Below, piece by piece: positions 24,771 to 31,719 of a DNA stretch of 46,307 nt. The notes beneath the pieces were generated by a model. It was not told the origin of the DNA and searched no databases. It saw nothing but the letters and a program-made list of their open reading frames with translations. The stretch spans positions 1-46,307 of the forward strand of contig NZ_JAKEIP010000043.1 in NCBI RefSeq assembly GCF_021474425.1, written 5' to 3'. A program made the position numbers and the translations under genes. The stretch is from Streptomyces muensis (GTDB taxonomy: Bacteria > Actinomycetota > Actinomycetes > Streptomycetales > Streptomycetaceae). Numbering within the stretch: the stretch's first letter is position 1; each line of letters starts with the position of its first letter.

Positions 24771-26612
24771 TCAGGTCAGGTGCCATACGGCGGGCATGCG
24801 CTGGTCGGGCGGGTACTGGGCGAGCCGGCCGTCGTCGGTCACGCTCACCGTCATCCGGGTGATGGCGTTGACGAGCCGGTAGCCCCCGGCCACGGGCTCC
24901 AACTGCCAGCGCTGGAGGGTGTTCGCGGGATCGCAGGTCTGCGGCGCCGCCTCCACCCCGGGTTGCAGCGGCACGTTGAGCGTGAGCTTTCCGCCGCGCA
25001 CCTCCAGGCAGCCGTCGGCCGTGCGCAGGGTCGCGTATCCGTCGGCCGTGCGCCTCAGCTCGGCGGTGAAGGAACGCCCGGGCGTGCGGAGGGTGTACGT
25101 CCCGTCCGACACCGGTACGCGGGTCAGGTCCCGCCACCCGGGGGCGTGGCCCACGGCCGTGCCGCGTGCCGTGAACTCGGCGTAGGTGGCGTCCGGGTGG
25201 GGGTCGCCCCACGTCGCCTGGGCGATGTGCCGCAGCGCCGGCCACAGCGCGACGGCGACCTCGTTCTCGGTCTCGCCCCGGCCGTTGTCGGGCCAGAGGC
25301 TGATCTTCGCGCCGGTGACGCCGTCGGCGGAGGCGAGCTTCTCGCCCTCGAAGCTGCGCGGGTCCCAACTCTGGTCGTACAGCCCCTTGGTGTCGCTGTG
25401 GAAGCCGCCGCGGACCAGGTACAGGGCGTACGCGGCGTTCATCACGGGGTAGCCCTGCGCGAGGAGTGCGCTCGGCTTGACCGCGACGTTCAACCAGTGC
25501 TCGACCGTCGTACCCGCGGTCACCGGGACGGTGTTGGCGCCGGTGAGTCCGTCGTTCCAGATGCGCAGCTTCCTGCCCTTGCCTGCCGCGTAGGCGTGGA
25601 CGCGGTTGACGAAGTCGATGAAGGCGTCCTGGGGTGTGGCGTCGGGGCCGTATCTGTCGCGCGCGTAGGTCAGGATCTGCGGGTACTTGGCGAAGTCGGA
25701 GCCGAGCATGTACTCGTCGGCTCCCATGTGCCAGGAGGTGGCGGGGAAGACCTCGGCGTACTCGTCGATCAGGCCGGTGTAGTAGGCGAAGGCCTCCGGC
25801 CGGGTGATGTCGAGCCGCGAGGGCTGCTTGTCGCCGTCGGAGTCGGTCAGCTGCAGGTCGGGGCGGTTCTCGATCCACGGGTCCATGTGCCCCGGTGAGT
25901 TGATCTCGGGGATGATCTCGACGTGGTACCGCTTGCCGAGGGCGACCAGGCGGCGGATCTCGTCCTTGGTGTAGTAGCCCCAGGTGTTGGCCTCGGGGTG
26001 GTTCTCGCTCTTCACCTTCAGTTCGAGGAGCAGCTGGTTGAGCTTGTGGTACGCCATCTCGCGGACCAGGTTCTCCAGCCAGGGCAGGGAGACGTGGATG
26101 TAGCAGGCGCAGACGCCCACGCCGCGCTCCTTGTAGCGCGGTACGTCGACCGTACGGCCTGCCGGGACGCGGGCGCCCTGGGCGAGGAGTTGGAGGACGG
26201 TGCGGGTGCCGTAGAAGGCGCCGGTCTCGGTCGCCGCGGTGATGGTCAGCCGGTTGCCGGAGCGGAGTTCGTAGCCGTCCGTGCCGAGGGCGGTCCGGGA
26301 GGGCTGGACGTCGATGACGATGTCACCGGTGCGGGCGCCGCCCCGCACCACGTCGGGCGTGCCGTGGCCCGCGGCGCGCAGGTCGCCGGCGAGGGTGTCG
26401 GCGACGCGCCGTTCGCCGGTGCTGTCGGCCACGAGGCGGGTGGAGCGGCCGTAGGTGTAACCGCCGGCTGCGGGTGTCCAGTCGGTCAGGGCGGGCACCG
26501 TGACCGGCGCTGCGGCCCGCGTTTCCCGCGCGGCCGCGGGCAGCGGCGCCACGAGCAGCAGCATCAGGCTCAGCACCGCCAGGACACCTGACGATCTCCA
26601 GCGTCTCCTCAT
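24771..26612 (-). CDS. Secreted GH20 beta-hexosaminidase or lacto-N-biosidase with lectin-like tail
   Basis: This 613-aa protein has a Sec signal peptide (LAVLSLMLLLVAPLPAAA). A GH20b-like N-terminal domain (35-155) precedes the GH20 barrel, with PEINSPGHMD near 235 and the Asp-Glu pair D299-E300 in HMGADEYM, where typical exo-hexosaminidases read HIGGDE. At the barrel start RGVGVCACYIHVS replaces the usual RxxxLDxxRHF, and the HLSDDQGWR segment is also absent. The divergence is compatible with lacto-N-biosidase, a GH20 activity known from Streptomyces. A C-terminal ricin-B-like region (about 500-613) could bind glycans. It heads the probable operon with GH29 and has its own promoter and operator. 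Confidence 0.82.
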   Translation of the reverse strand: MRRRWRSSGVLAVLSLMLLLVAPLPAAARETRAAAPVTVPALTDWTPAAGGYTYGRSTRLVADSTGERRVADTLAGDLRAAGHGTPDVVRGGARTGDIVIDVQPSRTALGTDGYELRSGNRLTITAATETGAFYGTRTVLQLLAQGARVPAGRTVDVPRYKERGVGVCACYIHVSLPWLENLVREMAYHKLNQLLLELKVKSENHPEANTWGYYTKDEIRRLVALGKRYHVEIIPEINSPGHMDPWIENRPDLQLTDSDGDKQPSRLDITRPEAFAYYTGLIDEYAEVFPATSWHMGADEYMLGSDFAKYPQILTYARDRYGPDATPQDAFIDFVNRVHAYAAGKGRKLRIWNDGLTGANTVPVTAGTTVEHWLNVAVKPSALLAQGYPVMNAAYALYLVRGGFHSDTKGLYDQSWDPRSFEGEKLASADGVTGAKISLWPDNGRGETENEVAVALWPALRHIAQATWGDPHPDATYAEFTARGTAVGHAPGWRDLTRVPVSDGTYTLRTPGRSFTAELRRTADGYATLRTADGCLEVRGGKLTLNVPLQPGVEAAPQTCDPANTLQRWQLEPVAGGYRLVNAITRMTVSVTDDGRLAQYPPDQRMPAVWHLT

Positions 26613-26627
26613 GAGGCACCCCTATTC

Positions 26628-26641
26628 ATCGGATGTCTGAT
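26628..26641. promoter_or_regulatory. Operator-like palindrome at the GH20 promoter
   Basis: ATCGGATGTCTGAT is an imperfect 14-bp palindrome (10 of 14 symmetric positions). It overlaps the -10 and predicted start of the GH20 promoter. ATCGGATG recurs at 26701-26708, 73 bp upstream. Sites of the ATCxGACATCCGAT type are common for FadR-subfamily GntR regulators in Streptomyces (recollection). It does not match the operators of either regulator encoded nearby. Confidence 0.55.
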
Positions 26642-26668
26642 CATTGGGCGGGCCTCAGGGGCTGTCAA
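26640..26668 (-). promoter_or_regulatory. Strong vegetative-type promoter of GH20-GH29
   Basis: On the minus strand TTGACA (26668-26663) and AATGAT (26645-26640) are separated by 17 bp. The predicted start is near 26633, about 20 nt before the GH20 ATG. The consensus -35 is unusual in this GC-rich window, and the overlapping palindrome suggests repression in the absence of inducer. Confidence 0.65.
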
Positions 26669-26831
26669 TGGGACGCGAAGAGGGCGGAGTTGGCTCATTG
26701 ATCGGATGACGCGCAGGTCAGCGGCGCGGAGCCGGGAAGGGGCGCCGTGAAAAGTCCAAGAAGAGCCGCCCGAATATCCAAGCGTGGCGCCTCTCGACGC
26801 CGGGCCCGCCGCGGGGCAGAGTTCTCCTACA

Positions 26832-26843
26832 TACTCGCGAGTA
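26832..26843. promoter_or_regulatory. Perfect palindrome TACTCGCGAGTA upstream of the amidase
   Basis: This 12-bp perfect palindrome ends 16 bp before the amidase GTG. TACTxxCxAGTA sequences are bound by several actinobacterial TetR-family regulators of lipid metabolism (recollection). No gene in the window is an obvious partner: the TetR at 29443-30021 has a different palindrome beside it. Confidence 0.6.
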
Positions 26844-26859
26844 AGCCCGAGGAGCAGCC

Positions 26860-28218
26860 GTGACCAGCTGGGTCGGCAGGACCGCCGCCGAGATCGCCGC
26901 CGCCGTACGCGAGAAGCGGGCCACACCCCGTGAGGTGGTGGCCGAGCACCTGGCCCGGATCGAGCGCCTCGACCCGCGCGTCGGCGCGTTCCGGGTGGTG
27001 CGCGGCGAGGCGGCGCTCGCCGAGGCCGACGAGGTGGCCTCGCGCGGCGACCTCGCCGAACTGCCGCTGGCGGGCGTGCCGGTGGCCATCAAGGACAACC
27101 TCGCGGTGCGCGGCGAGTCCAAGCGGATCGGCTCGGCGGCGACGCCGGACACCCCGGCCGACGACGACCATGTGACCGTGGCCCGGCTGCGGGCGGTCGG
27201 CGCGGTGGTCGTGGGGCTGACGAACGTGCCGGAGCTGTGTGTCTTCGGCACCACGGAGGGCGTGCACGGCACCGCCCGCAACCCGTGGGACACCTCGCGC
27301 ACGGCGGGCGGTTCGTCCGGCGGCAGCGCGGCCGCGGTCGCCGCGGGCATGGTGCCGATCGCCCTCGGCAACGACGGCATGGGCTCGCTGCGCATCCCGG
27401 CCGCCAACTGCGGCCTGATCACCATCAAGCCGGGCTACGGCGTGGTCCCGGCCGGCGTCAGCGACGGCGACTGGTTCGGCATGTCGGAGAACGGCCCGCT
27501 GGCCACGACGGTCGAGGACACCCGCCTGATGCTGTCGGTCCTCGCCGGCACCGACGTCGTACGGCCGGACGCGCCCGGCACGCACCGGATCGCGGTGTCG
27601 CTGCGCAGCCCCCTCGCCGGGGTCACCATCAGCAAGCCGTACGCGACCGCCGCCCGCGACGCCGCCGGGCTGCTGATCAAGGCCGGTCACCAGGTGCGGC
27701 GCGCCGACCCGCCGTACCCGATGTCCCTCGGTGTCACCTCGCTGACCCACTGGACGGCGGGCACGGCCGAGGACGCCCGGGGTCTCGATCTCCGGCAACT
27801 CACCCGCCGGACCCGGGTCCACGCCACCGTCGGCAGGCGCTTCGTCGGCCGGGTGCGGGGCGGCGCGAGCCGGGAGCGGCTGCGCCGGCGTCTGGAGCCG
27901 TTCTTCGCCGAGTACGACGTGCTCCTCACCCCGGCCCTCGCCCGCCGCTCCCCCAGGTCCGAGCCCTGGCACGAGCGGGGCTGGCTGCGCAACGTCCTGG
28001 CCAACACCAACTACTCGCCGATGACTCCCCCGTGGAACCTCACCGGATGGCCCGCGATGGCGATCCCCTTCGGCACACTCCCCTCCGGCGCCCCCGCCGC
28101 CGTACAACTGGTGGGGCGTCCCGGCTCGGAGGCGGACCTGCTGGGCCTGGCGGAGCAGATCGAGAAGCTGCGGCCCTGGCGGCGGACGGCTCCGCTGGAC
28201 GAGGCCGTGTCGTCGTAG
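26860..28218 (+). CDS. Amidase (amidase signature family)
   Basis: This 452-aa cytoplasmic enzyme would hydrolyse an amide to acid and ammonia. The Ser-cisSer-Lys triad is visible as the Lys in GVPVAIKDN (about residue 76), the first Ser in TAGGSSGGSAAAVAAG and the nucleophile Ser in GNDGMGSLRIPAANCG (canonical GTDxGGSIRxPA). The substitutions in the last motif are mild. GTG 26860 follows AGGAG by 5-6 nt. It is a lone plus-strand gene, divergent from GH20 and convergent with the SGNH hydrolase, whose stop is 4 bp away. It could be misread as Glu-tRNA amidotransferase subunit A, but isolation from gatB/gatC argues against that. Substrate unknown. Confidence 0.87.
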   Translation: MTSWVGRTAAEIAAAVREKRATPREVVAEHLARIERLDPRVGAFRVVRGEAALAEADEVASRGDLAELPLAGVPVAIKDNLAVRGESKRIGSAATPDTPADDDHVTVARLRAVGAVVVGLTNVPELCVFGTTEGVHGTARNPWDTSRTAGGSSGGSAAAVAAGMVPIALGNDGMGSLRIPAANCGLITIKPGYGVVPAGVSDGDWFGMSENGPLATTVEDTRLMLSVLAGTDVVRPDAPGTHRIAVSLRSPLAGVTISKPYATAARDAAGLLIKAGHQVRRADPPYPMSLGVTSLTHWTAGTAEDARGLDLRQLTRRTRVHATVGRRFVGRVRGGASRERLRRRLEPFFAEYDVLLTPALARRSPRSEPWHERGWLRNVLANTNYSPMTPPWNLTGWPAMAIPFGTLPSGAPAAVQLVGRPGSEADLLGLAEQIEKLRPWRRTAPLDEAVSS

Positions 28219-28221
28219 GAC

Positions 28222-29424
28222 TCAGATCGCGCCGGTCCCATCGGCGAAGGGGCCGGTGCCGGTGAACGCCAGCCGTGCGAAGCGCTCGCCGATGCGGCGG
28301 TGGGTGGCGGCGTCCGGGTGGAGGCCGTCGGGCAGGGGCAGTTCGGCGGAGTCGGTCTCGCCGTAGAGCTCGCGGCCGTCGAGGTAGTGCAGGTTCGGGT
28401 CGTCGGCCGACCGCTGCTTCACGATGCGGGCCAGCTCGTCGCGGATGACGCCCAGGGTCAGCTTGCCGCTCGCGCGCTCCGCCGGGTCTCCCATGGCGAC
28501 GAACCGCAGCCGGCCGGCGCTCATGCCGCTGAAGTCGGGGGCGCAGGGGCCGGGTGTGTCCTCGTGGATCGGGCACAGGATGGACGACACGACGAGCAGC
28601 GGCGTCGTCGGCCGGCCCTCCCGGATGGTGTCGAGGAATCCGTGGACCGCGGGCCCGAAGGCACGCAGCCGCATCAGGTCGACGTTGACCAGGTTGATGC
28701 CGATCTTGACGCTGATGAGGTCGGCGGGGGTGTCGCGCAGGGTGCGGGCGGTGAACGGGTCGAGCAGCGCGCTTCCGGCCAGGCCGAGGTTGATCAGCTC
28801 CACGCCGCCGAGCGAGGCGGCGAGCGCGGGCCAGACGCCGGTGGGGCTCGCGGCGTCGGATCCGTGGCTGATGGAACTGCCGTGGTGCAGCCACACCCTG
28901 CGGCCGGTATCACGGGCGGGCTCGACGGGGGCGTCGGTGCGCAGGGCGATCAGTTCGGTGGTCTCGTTGTGCGGCAGCCAGATCTCGATGTCCTTGTCGC
29001 CTGCGGGCAGTCCGGTGAAGCGGACGGTGCCGGGCGGGCCGGGCCGCTGCTCGGCGGTTCCCGCGGTCATGTCGACGGTCACGACGTTGCCGCCGGTCAC
29101 GCTGCCCTGCCCCGCCGGGCGGCCGTCGACGATCAGGTCGTACACGCCGTCGGGACGGGGCGGCGCGCCCACATAGGCTCGCTTGGTGCGCAGCGCGTCC
29201 AGTTCGACGGCGGTGGCCCGGGTGCGGAACGCCAGCCGTACACCGGAGGGCTGCGACTCGGCCATGGCCAGCTGCCCGTCGGTGTTCTGGGCGCGGGCCC
29301 GGGCGGGCAGCCGGTGCGGCAGCACTCCGCGCTCGGTGTGCTCGATGTCGAGGGCGCCGCGCAGGAGGGCGGCGGTGACGGGCGTGGTGATCCAGTCGCG
29401 CCGGGTGTCGCGCTCGGTGTCCAT
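28222..29424 (-). CDS. SGNH/GDSL-type hydrolase
   Basis: This 400-aa protein has an N-terminal beta-sandwich (about 50-165) before an SGNH hydrolase domain. Block I HGSSISHG (181-188) carries the nucleophile, probably S184. LINLGLAGSALLD gives the block II Gly, VKIGINLVN the block III region and DGLHPDAATH near residue 370 the Asp-His pair. It probably acts as an esterase on acylated glycans or lipids. No signal peptide is seen. ATG 29424 has GGAGG 6 nt upstream. It follows the TetR gene by 18 bp, so the pair is likely one autoregulated operon. Confidence 0.85.
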   Translation of the reverse strand: MDTERDTRRDWITTPVTAALLRGALDIEHTERGVLPHRLPARARAQNTDGQLAMAESQPSGVRLAFRTRATAVELDALRTKRAYVGAPPRPDGVYDLIVDGRPAGQGSVTGGNVVTVDMTAGTAEQRPGPPGTVRFTGLPAGDKDIEIWLPHNETTELIALRTDAPVEPARDTGRRVWLHHGSSISHGSDAASPTGVWPALAASLGGVELINLGLAGSALLDPFTARTLRDTPADLISVKIGINLVNVDLMRLRAFGPAVHGFLDTIREGRPTTPLLVVSSILCPIHEDTPGPCAPDFSGMSAGRLRFVAMGDPAERASGKLTLGVIRDELARIVKQRSADDPNLHYLDGRELYGETDSAELPLPDGLHPDAATHRRIGERFARLAFTGTGPFADGTGAI

Positions 29425-29442
29425 GTTGTCCTCCGCCTGTGG

Positions 29443-30021
29443 TCAAGGGGTGGGCTCGGTGGGCCAGTTGCGCAGGAGGGCGTCGAGGGCGTCCAGGATC
29501 CGCGTCCAGGTCTCCTCGGAGTCGGGGGCGCTGTGGCTGAAGCCGCCGGCGGACTCCAGGCTGGCGTAGCCGTGGAAGACGCTGCCCAGCAGCCGCACGG
29601 CGTGGGTCGCGTCCGGTTCGGTCAGGTCGTAGCCGCGCAGGATCGCCCGGGTCATCTGCGCGTGCCGGACGCCCGCACTGGCGGCCGCCGTCTCGGGGTC
29701 GAGCCGCATCCGCGCGGCGGCGGCCCGGCCGGGGTGGTCGCGGCCGTAGTCGCGGTAGACGTTCGCGAAGGCCACCAGGGCGTCCTTGCCGGCCCGGCCC
29801 GCGATGGCGTCGGCGGCCCGGTCGGCCAGCTCCTCCAGCGCGAAGAGCGAGATCCGCGTCTTGAGGTCCTGGGAGTTCTTCACATGCGAGTACAGACTCG
29901 CGACCTTGACGTCGAACCGCCGGGCGAGTTCCGACGCGGTCACCAGCTCGAAGCCGATCTCGTCGGCCAGCTCCGCACCGGCCCGGACCAGTCGTTCCGT
30001 GCTCAGTCCCACGCGTGCCAC
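29443..30021 (-). CDS. TetR-family transcriptional regulator (WHG C-terminal domain type)
   Basis: This 192-aa repressor has an N-terminal helix-turn-helix (residues 8-50) with LVTASELARRFDVKVASLYSHVKNSQDL. The C-terminal ligand domain resembles TetR_C_33/WHG (VFHGYASLESAGGF). Start GTG 30021 has GGGAGGG about 6 nt upstream. The palindrome at 30060-30074 sits 39 bp upstream, so autoregulation together with the SGNH hydrolase is expected. The ligand is unknown; an ester or its hydrolysis product is plausible from context. Confidence 0.9.
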   Translation of the reverse strand: MARVGLSTERLVRAGAELADEIGFELVTASELARRFDVKVASLYSHVKNSQDLKTRISLFALEELADRAADAIAGRAGKDALVAFANVYRDYGRDHPGRAAAARMRLDPETAAASAGVRHAQMTRAILRGYDLTEPDATHAVRLLGSVFHGYASLESAGGFSHSAPDSEETWTRILDALDALLRNWPTEPTP

Positions 30022-30059
30022 AACAGCCCTCCCGTTCGCCGTAAACGATTATGCATTCA

Positions 30060-30074
30060 CCTAAAGCGTTTAGG
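30060..30074. promoter_or_regulatory. Palindromic TetR operator CCTAAA-GCG-TTTAGG
   Basis: Perfect 6-bp arms around a 3-bp centre lie just upstream of the TetR gene. A related TAAACG segment is at 30042-30047. The local A+T rise and position suggest it overlaps the TetR-SGNH promoter. Confidence 0.7.
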
Positions 30075-30102
30075 CAAACAGGGAAGGCGCGAAGGTGATC
30101 GA

Positions 30103-30585
30103 CTAAAGCGCCCGGTACATGATGTGCAGCCCCACCCGCCCGTGCCGGGGATGGTCGAAGGCCTCCGGGACCGTGCCGAGAATCGTGAAACCGAGGGAGG
30201 TCCACAGGTGCACGGCCGGGTTGGTCTCGACGACGGCGTTGAAGACCATGCCCCGATAGCCCTCGGCCTTGGCCACGACCAGCAGATGCTCGGCGAGGGC
30301 ACGGCCGATGCCGCGCCCGGCGTGGCCGGGGTCGACCATGAAGCCGGCGTTGGCGATACGGGCGGCGGGGCCGCCGTAGTTGGGGGTGACGTAGGCGGAG
30401 GCGACGACGACTCCGGCGTCGTCCTCGACGACGTGGACGCTCTTGGCCGGGTTCATCCACAAGGCCCGGGCGGCGTCCTCGGAGGTGTCCGGGTCCCACG
30501 TGTAGGTCTCGCCGGCGGCGACGATCCGGTGCCAGAAAGACCAAATCCGCGGCCAGTCGTCGGCCGCGGCTTCTCTGATCTGCAT
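30103..30585 (-). CDS. GNAT-family N-acetyltransferase
   Basis: This 160-aa single-domain acetyltransferase has the acetyl-CoA pyrophosphate loop in GHAGRGIGRAL (about 87-97). AVVETNPAVHLWTSLGFTILGTVPEAF gives the beta-6/alpha-4 part of the fold. Such proteins acetylate small amines or amino-acid-like toxins, similar to phosphinothricin or YhhY-type acetyltransferases; the substrate is not readable. ATG 30585 starts MQIREAAADDW, a typical GNAT opening. It is transcribed alone, 81 bp before the TetR gene. Confidence 0.88.
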   Translation of the reverse strand: MQIREAAADDWPRIWSFWHRIVAAGETYTWDPDTSEDAARALWMNPAKSVHVVEDDAGVVVASAYVTPNYGGPAARIANAGFMVDPGHAGRGIGRALAEHLLVVAKAEGYRGMVFNAVVETNPAVHLWTSLGFTILGTVPEAFDHPRHGRVGLHIMYRAL

Positions 30586-30651
30586 GGGCGTGAGTCTCGC
30601 ACGCCCATGCGTCCGGCAATCGCGAAGGGCTCTGCCCCTTCGGTCGACCCG

Positions 30652-30825
30652 TCAGTCGACGCTGGGCAGGATGTGGGGCTCGGCGAGGTCGTCCTCATAG
30701 CCCGCCAGGCGGATGGGGGCGGACCTGGCCCACACGTCGAGACTGCCGATCTCCTTGGACCGGCGGCCCGCGCGCTCCGTGCGTTCCTTGGGGCGCTGTT
30801 CGCGATTCGTCTGCTCAGGTGTCAC
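30652..30825 (-). CDS. Small conserved-looking protein, 57 aa
   Basis: A short minus-strand gene encodes 57 residues with a charged N-terminal half (TPEQTNREQRPKERTER). The C-terminal half is ordered-looking (SKEIGSLDVWARSAPIRLAG then YEDDLAEPHILPSVD). The GTG at 30825 has an excellent AAGGAG 8 nt upstream. The second half has the feel of a sequence conserved among streptomycetes, but I cannot name a family. No membrane segment or Cys is present. It is followed by the GNAT gene 66 bp on, on the same strand. Function unknown. Confidence 0.7.
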   Translation of the reverse strand: MTPEQTNREQRPKERTERAGRRSKEIGSLDVWARSAPIRLAGYEDDLAEPHILPSVD

Positions 30826-31298
30826 CGCGCACTCCTTCTGTGTCGGATCACCCTCGGGGCGAGGCCGGTCCAGTCTGCGGTCCGGTGCTCGACGCCCGCT
30901 CGGGTCTTACTCAAAGTCGGCTCGGACGCGGTGGCGCCGGTGTACTGGTGTGAGAGCAGGCCGTTGTGCACCGGCTTGTCCCGGGACGGACCGTGGGTGT
31001 GGGTTGGGACCCTGTCATGCTGTCCGTCCGCTACAGACTAACCAAATGAGCGGGTGGCCGCTCGATGGGGCTGCAAACAAGGGGTAACTATCCGGAGTCG
31101 ACCGGATTTCACCTGCCCGCCACCTCCCGTTTCATTACTATTCGCGGCATTTACGAGTCACTCGTTCGGCTCAACGACATCGCGTCGTCCCCCGCCGGAC
31201 CCCACCACGCCGCGCAGTTCAGGTCCCGTTGGCCGAATCGCAAGGCGGCCATGATCTGCTCGGGTACGCCAACGGCCGGCCGGCGGGAGGACTGACGC
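30826..31298. other. Intergenic region without a convincing gene
   Basis: This 473-bp divergent gap separates the 57-aa gene from the HD-domain gene. It contains an A+T-richer core (about 31040-31160) with GGGGTAACTAT at 31081-31091, which resembles a GGGTA-type -10 element of stress sigma factors, but I see no convincing -35. Two weak open frames (30822-30971 minus and 31065-31295 plus) have poorer codon bias than the neighbours. No tRNA or riboswitch structure was recognised. Confidence 0.5.
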
Positions 31299-31694
31299 AT
31301 GGAGCTGCGCAGTGTCGAAGAGCTGATGGATCTGCTGTACGCCTGCCCGCACCAGCCCGCGTTGCGGACCGCCGCGCTGCTGCGCCGTAGCCGCCCCGCC
31401 GACAAGGAGCTCCAAGTGGCGGGCCTGGTCCACGACATCGGCCGCCTGCTGGGCCCCGGCGACGAGACCCGCCGTACCGAGCACGCCGCCGAAGCCGTAC
31501 GGCAGCTGCTCGGCGAACGCGTCCACCGCCTCGTCGGCCGCCACGACCCCGGCACGGACGAGGACGCGCTGCGCCTGCGCCTGGCGGTCGAGGAGAGCCG
31601 GGCCACCTGTTTCGACGCCGGGGTGCTGGAGGACTGGCGCACGGTCCTGGAACTGGTGGCGGCACGTCACTCGCGTCTCGGGGCTGTTGACTGA
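31299..31694 (+). CDS. Short HD-domain protein, possibly degenerate
   Basis: This 131-aa protein resembles the HD-domain phosphohydrolase/mixed-valent di-iron oxygenase-like family that includes PhnZ. It opens with SVEELMDLLYACPHQPALRTA and keeps the core LQVAGLVHDIGRLLGPGDE (residues 46-64). Relatives are about 180 aa and have a His in the first helix and HVPAKRYL after the HD core. Here those regions are shortened or replaced (RLVGRHDPGTDEDALRLRL), so metal binding may be incomplete. ATG 31299 follows GGGAGG by 8 nt. The SDR gene begins 25 bp after its stop on the same strand, suggesting a two-gene unit. Confidence 0.72.
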   Translation: MELRSVEELMDLLYACPHQPALRTAALLRRSRPADKELQVAGLVHDIGRLLGPGDETRRTEHAAEAVRQLLGERVHRLVGRHDPGTDEDALRLRLAVEESRATCFDAGVLEDWRTVLELVAARHSRLGAVD

Positions 31695-31719
31695 CGGCCC
31701 GTCATGAGACGGTACGGCG

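Noticed and set aside
30822..30971. 49-codon minus-strand frame ending in a GTGA overlap with the 57-aa gene
   Set aside because: No good ribosome site and weaker codon bias; the overlap is suggestive but not enough to call.
31065..31295. 76-codon plus-strand frame just before the HD-domain gene
   Set aside because: Many A/T-ending codons, unlike genes of this window, and it covers the likely promoter region.
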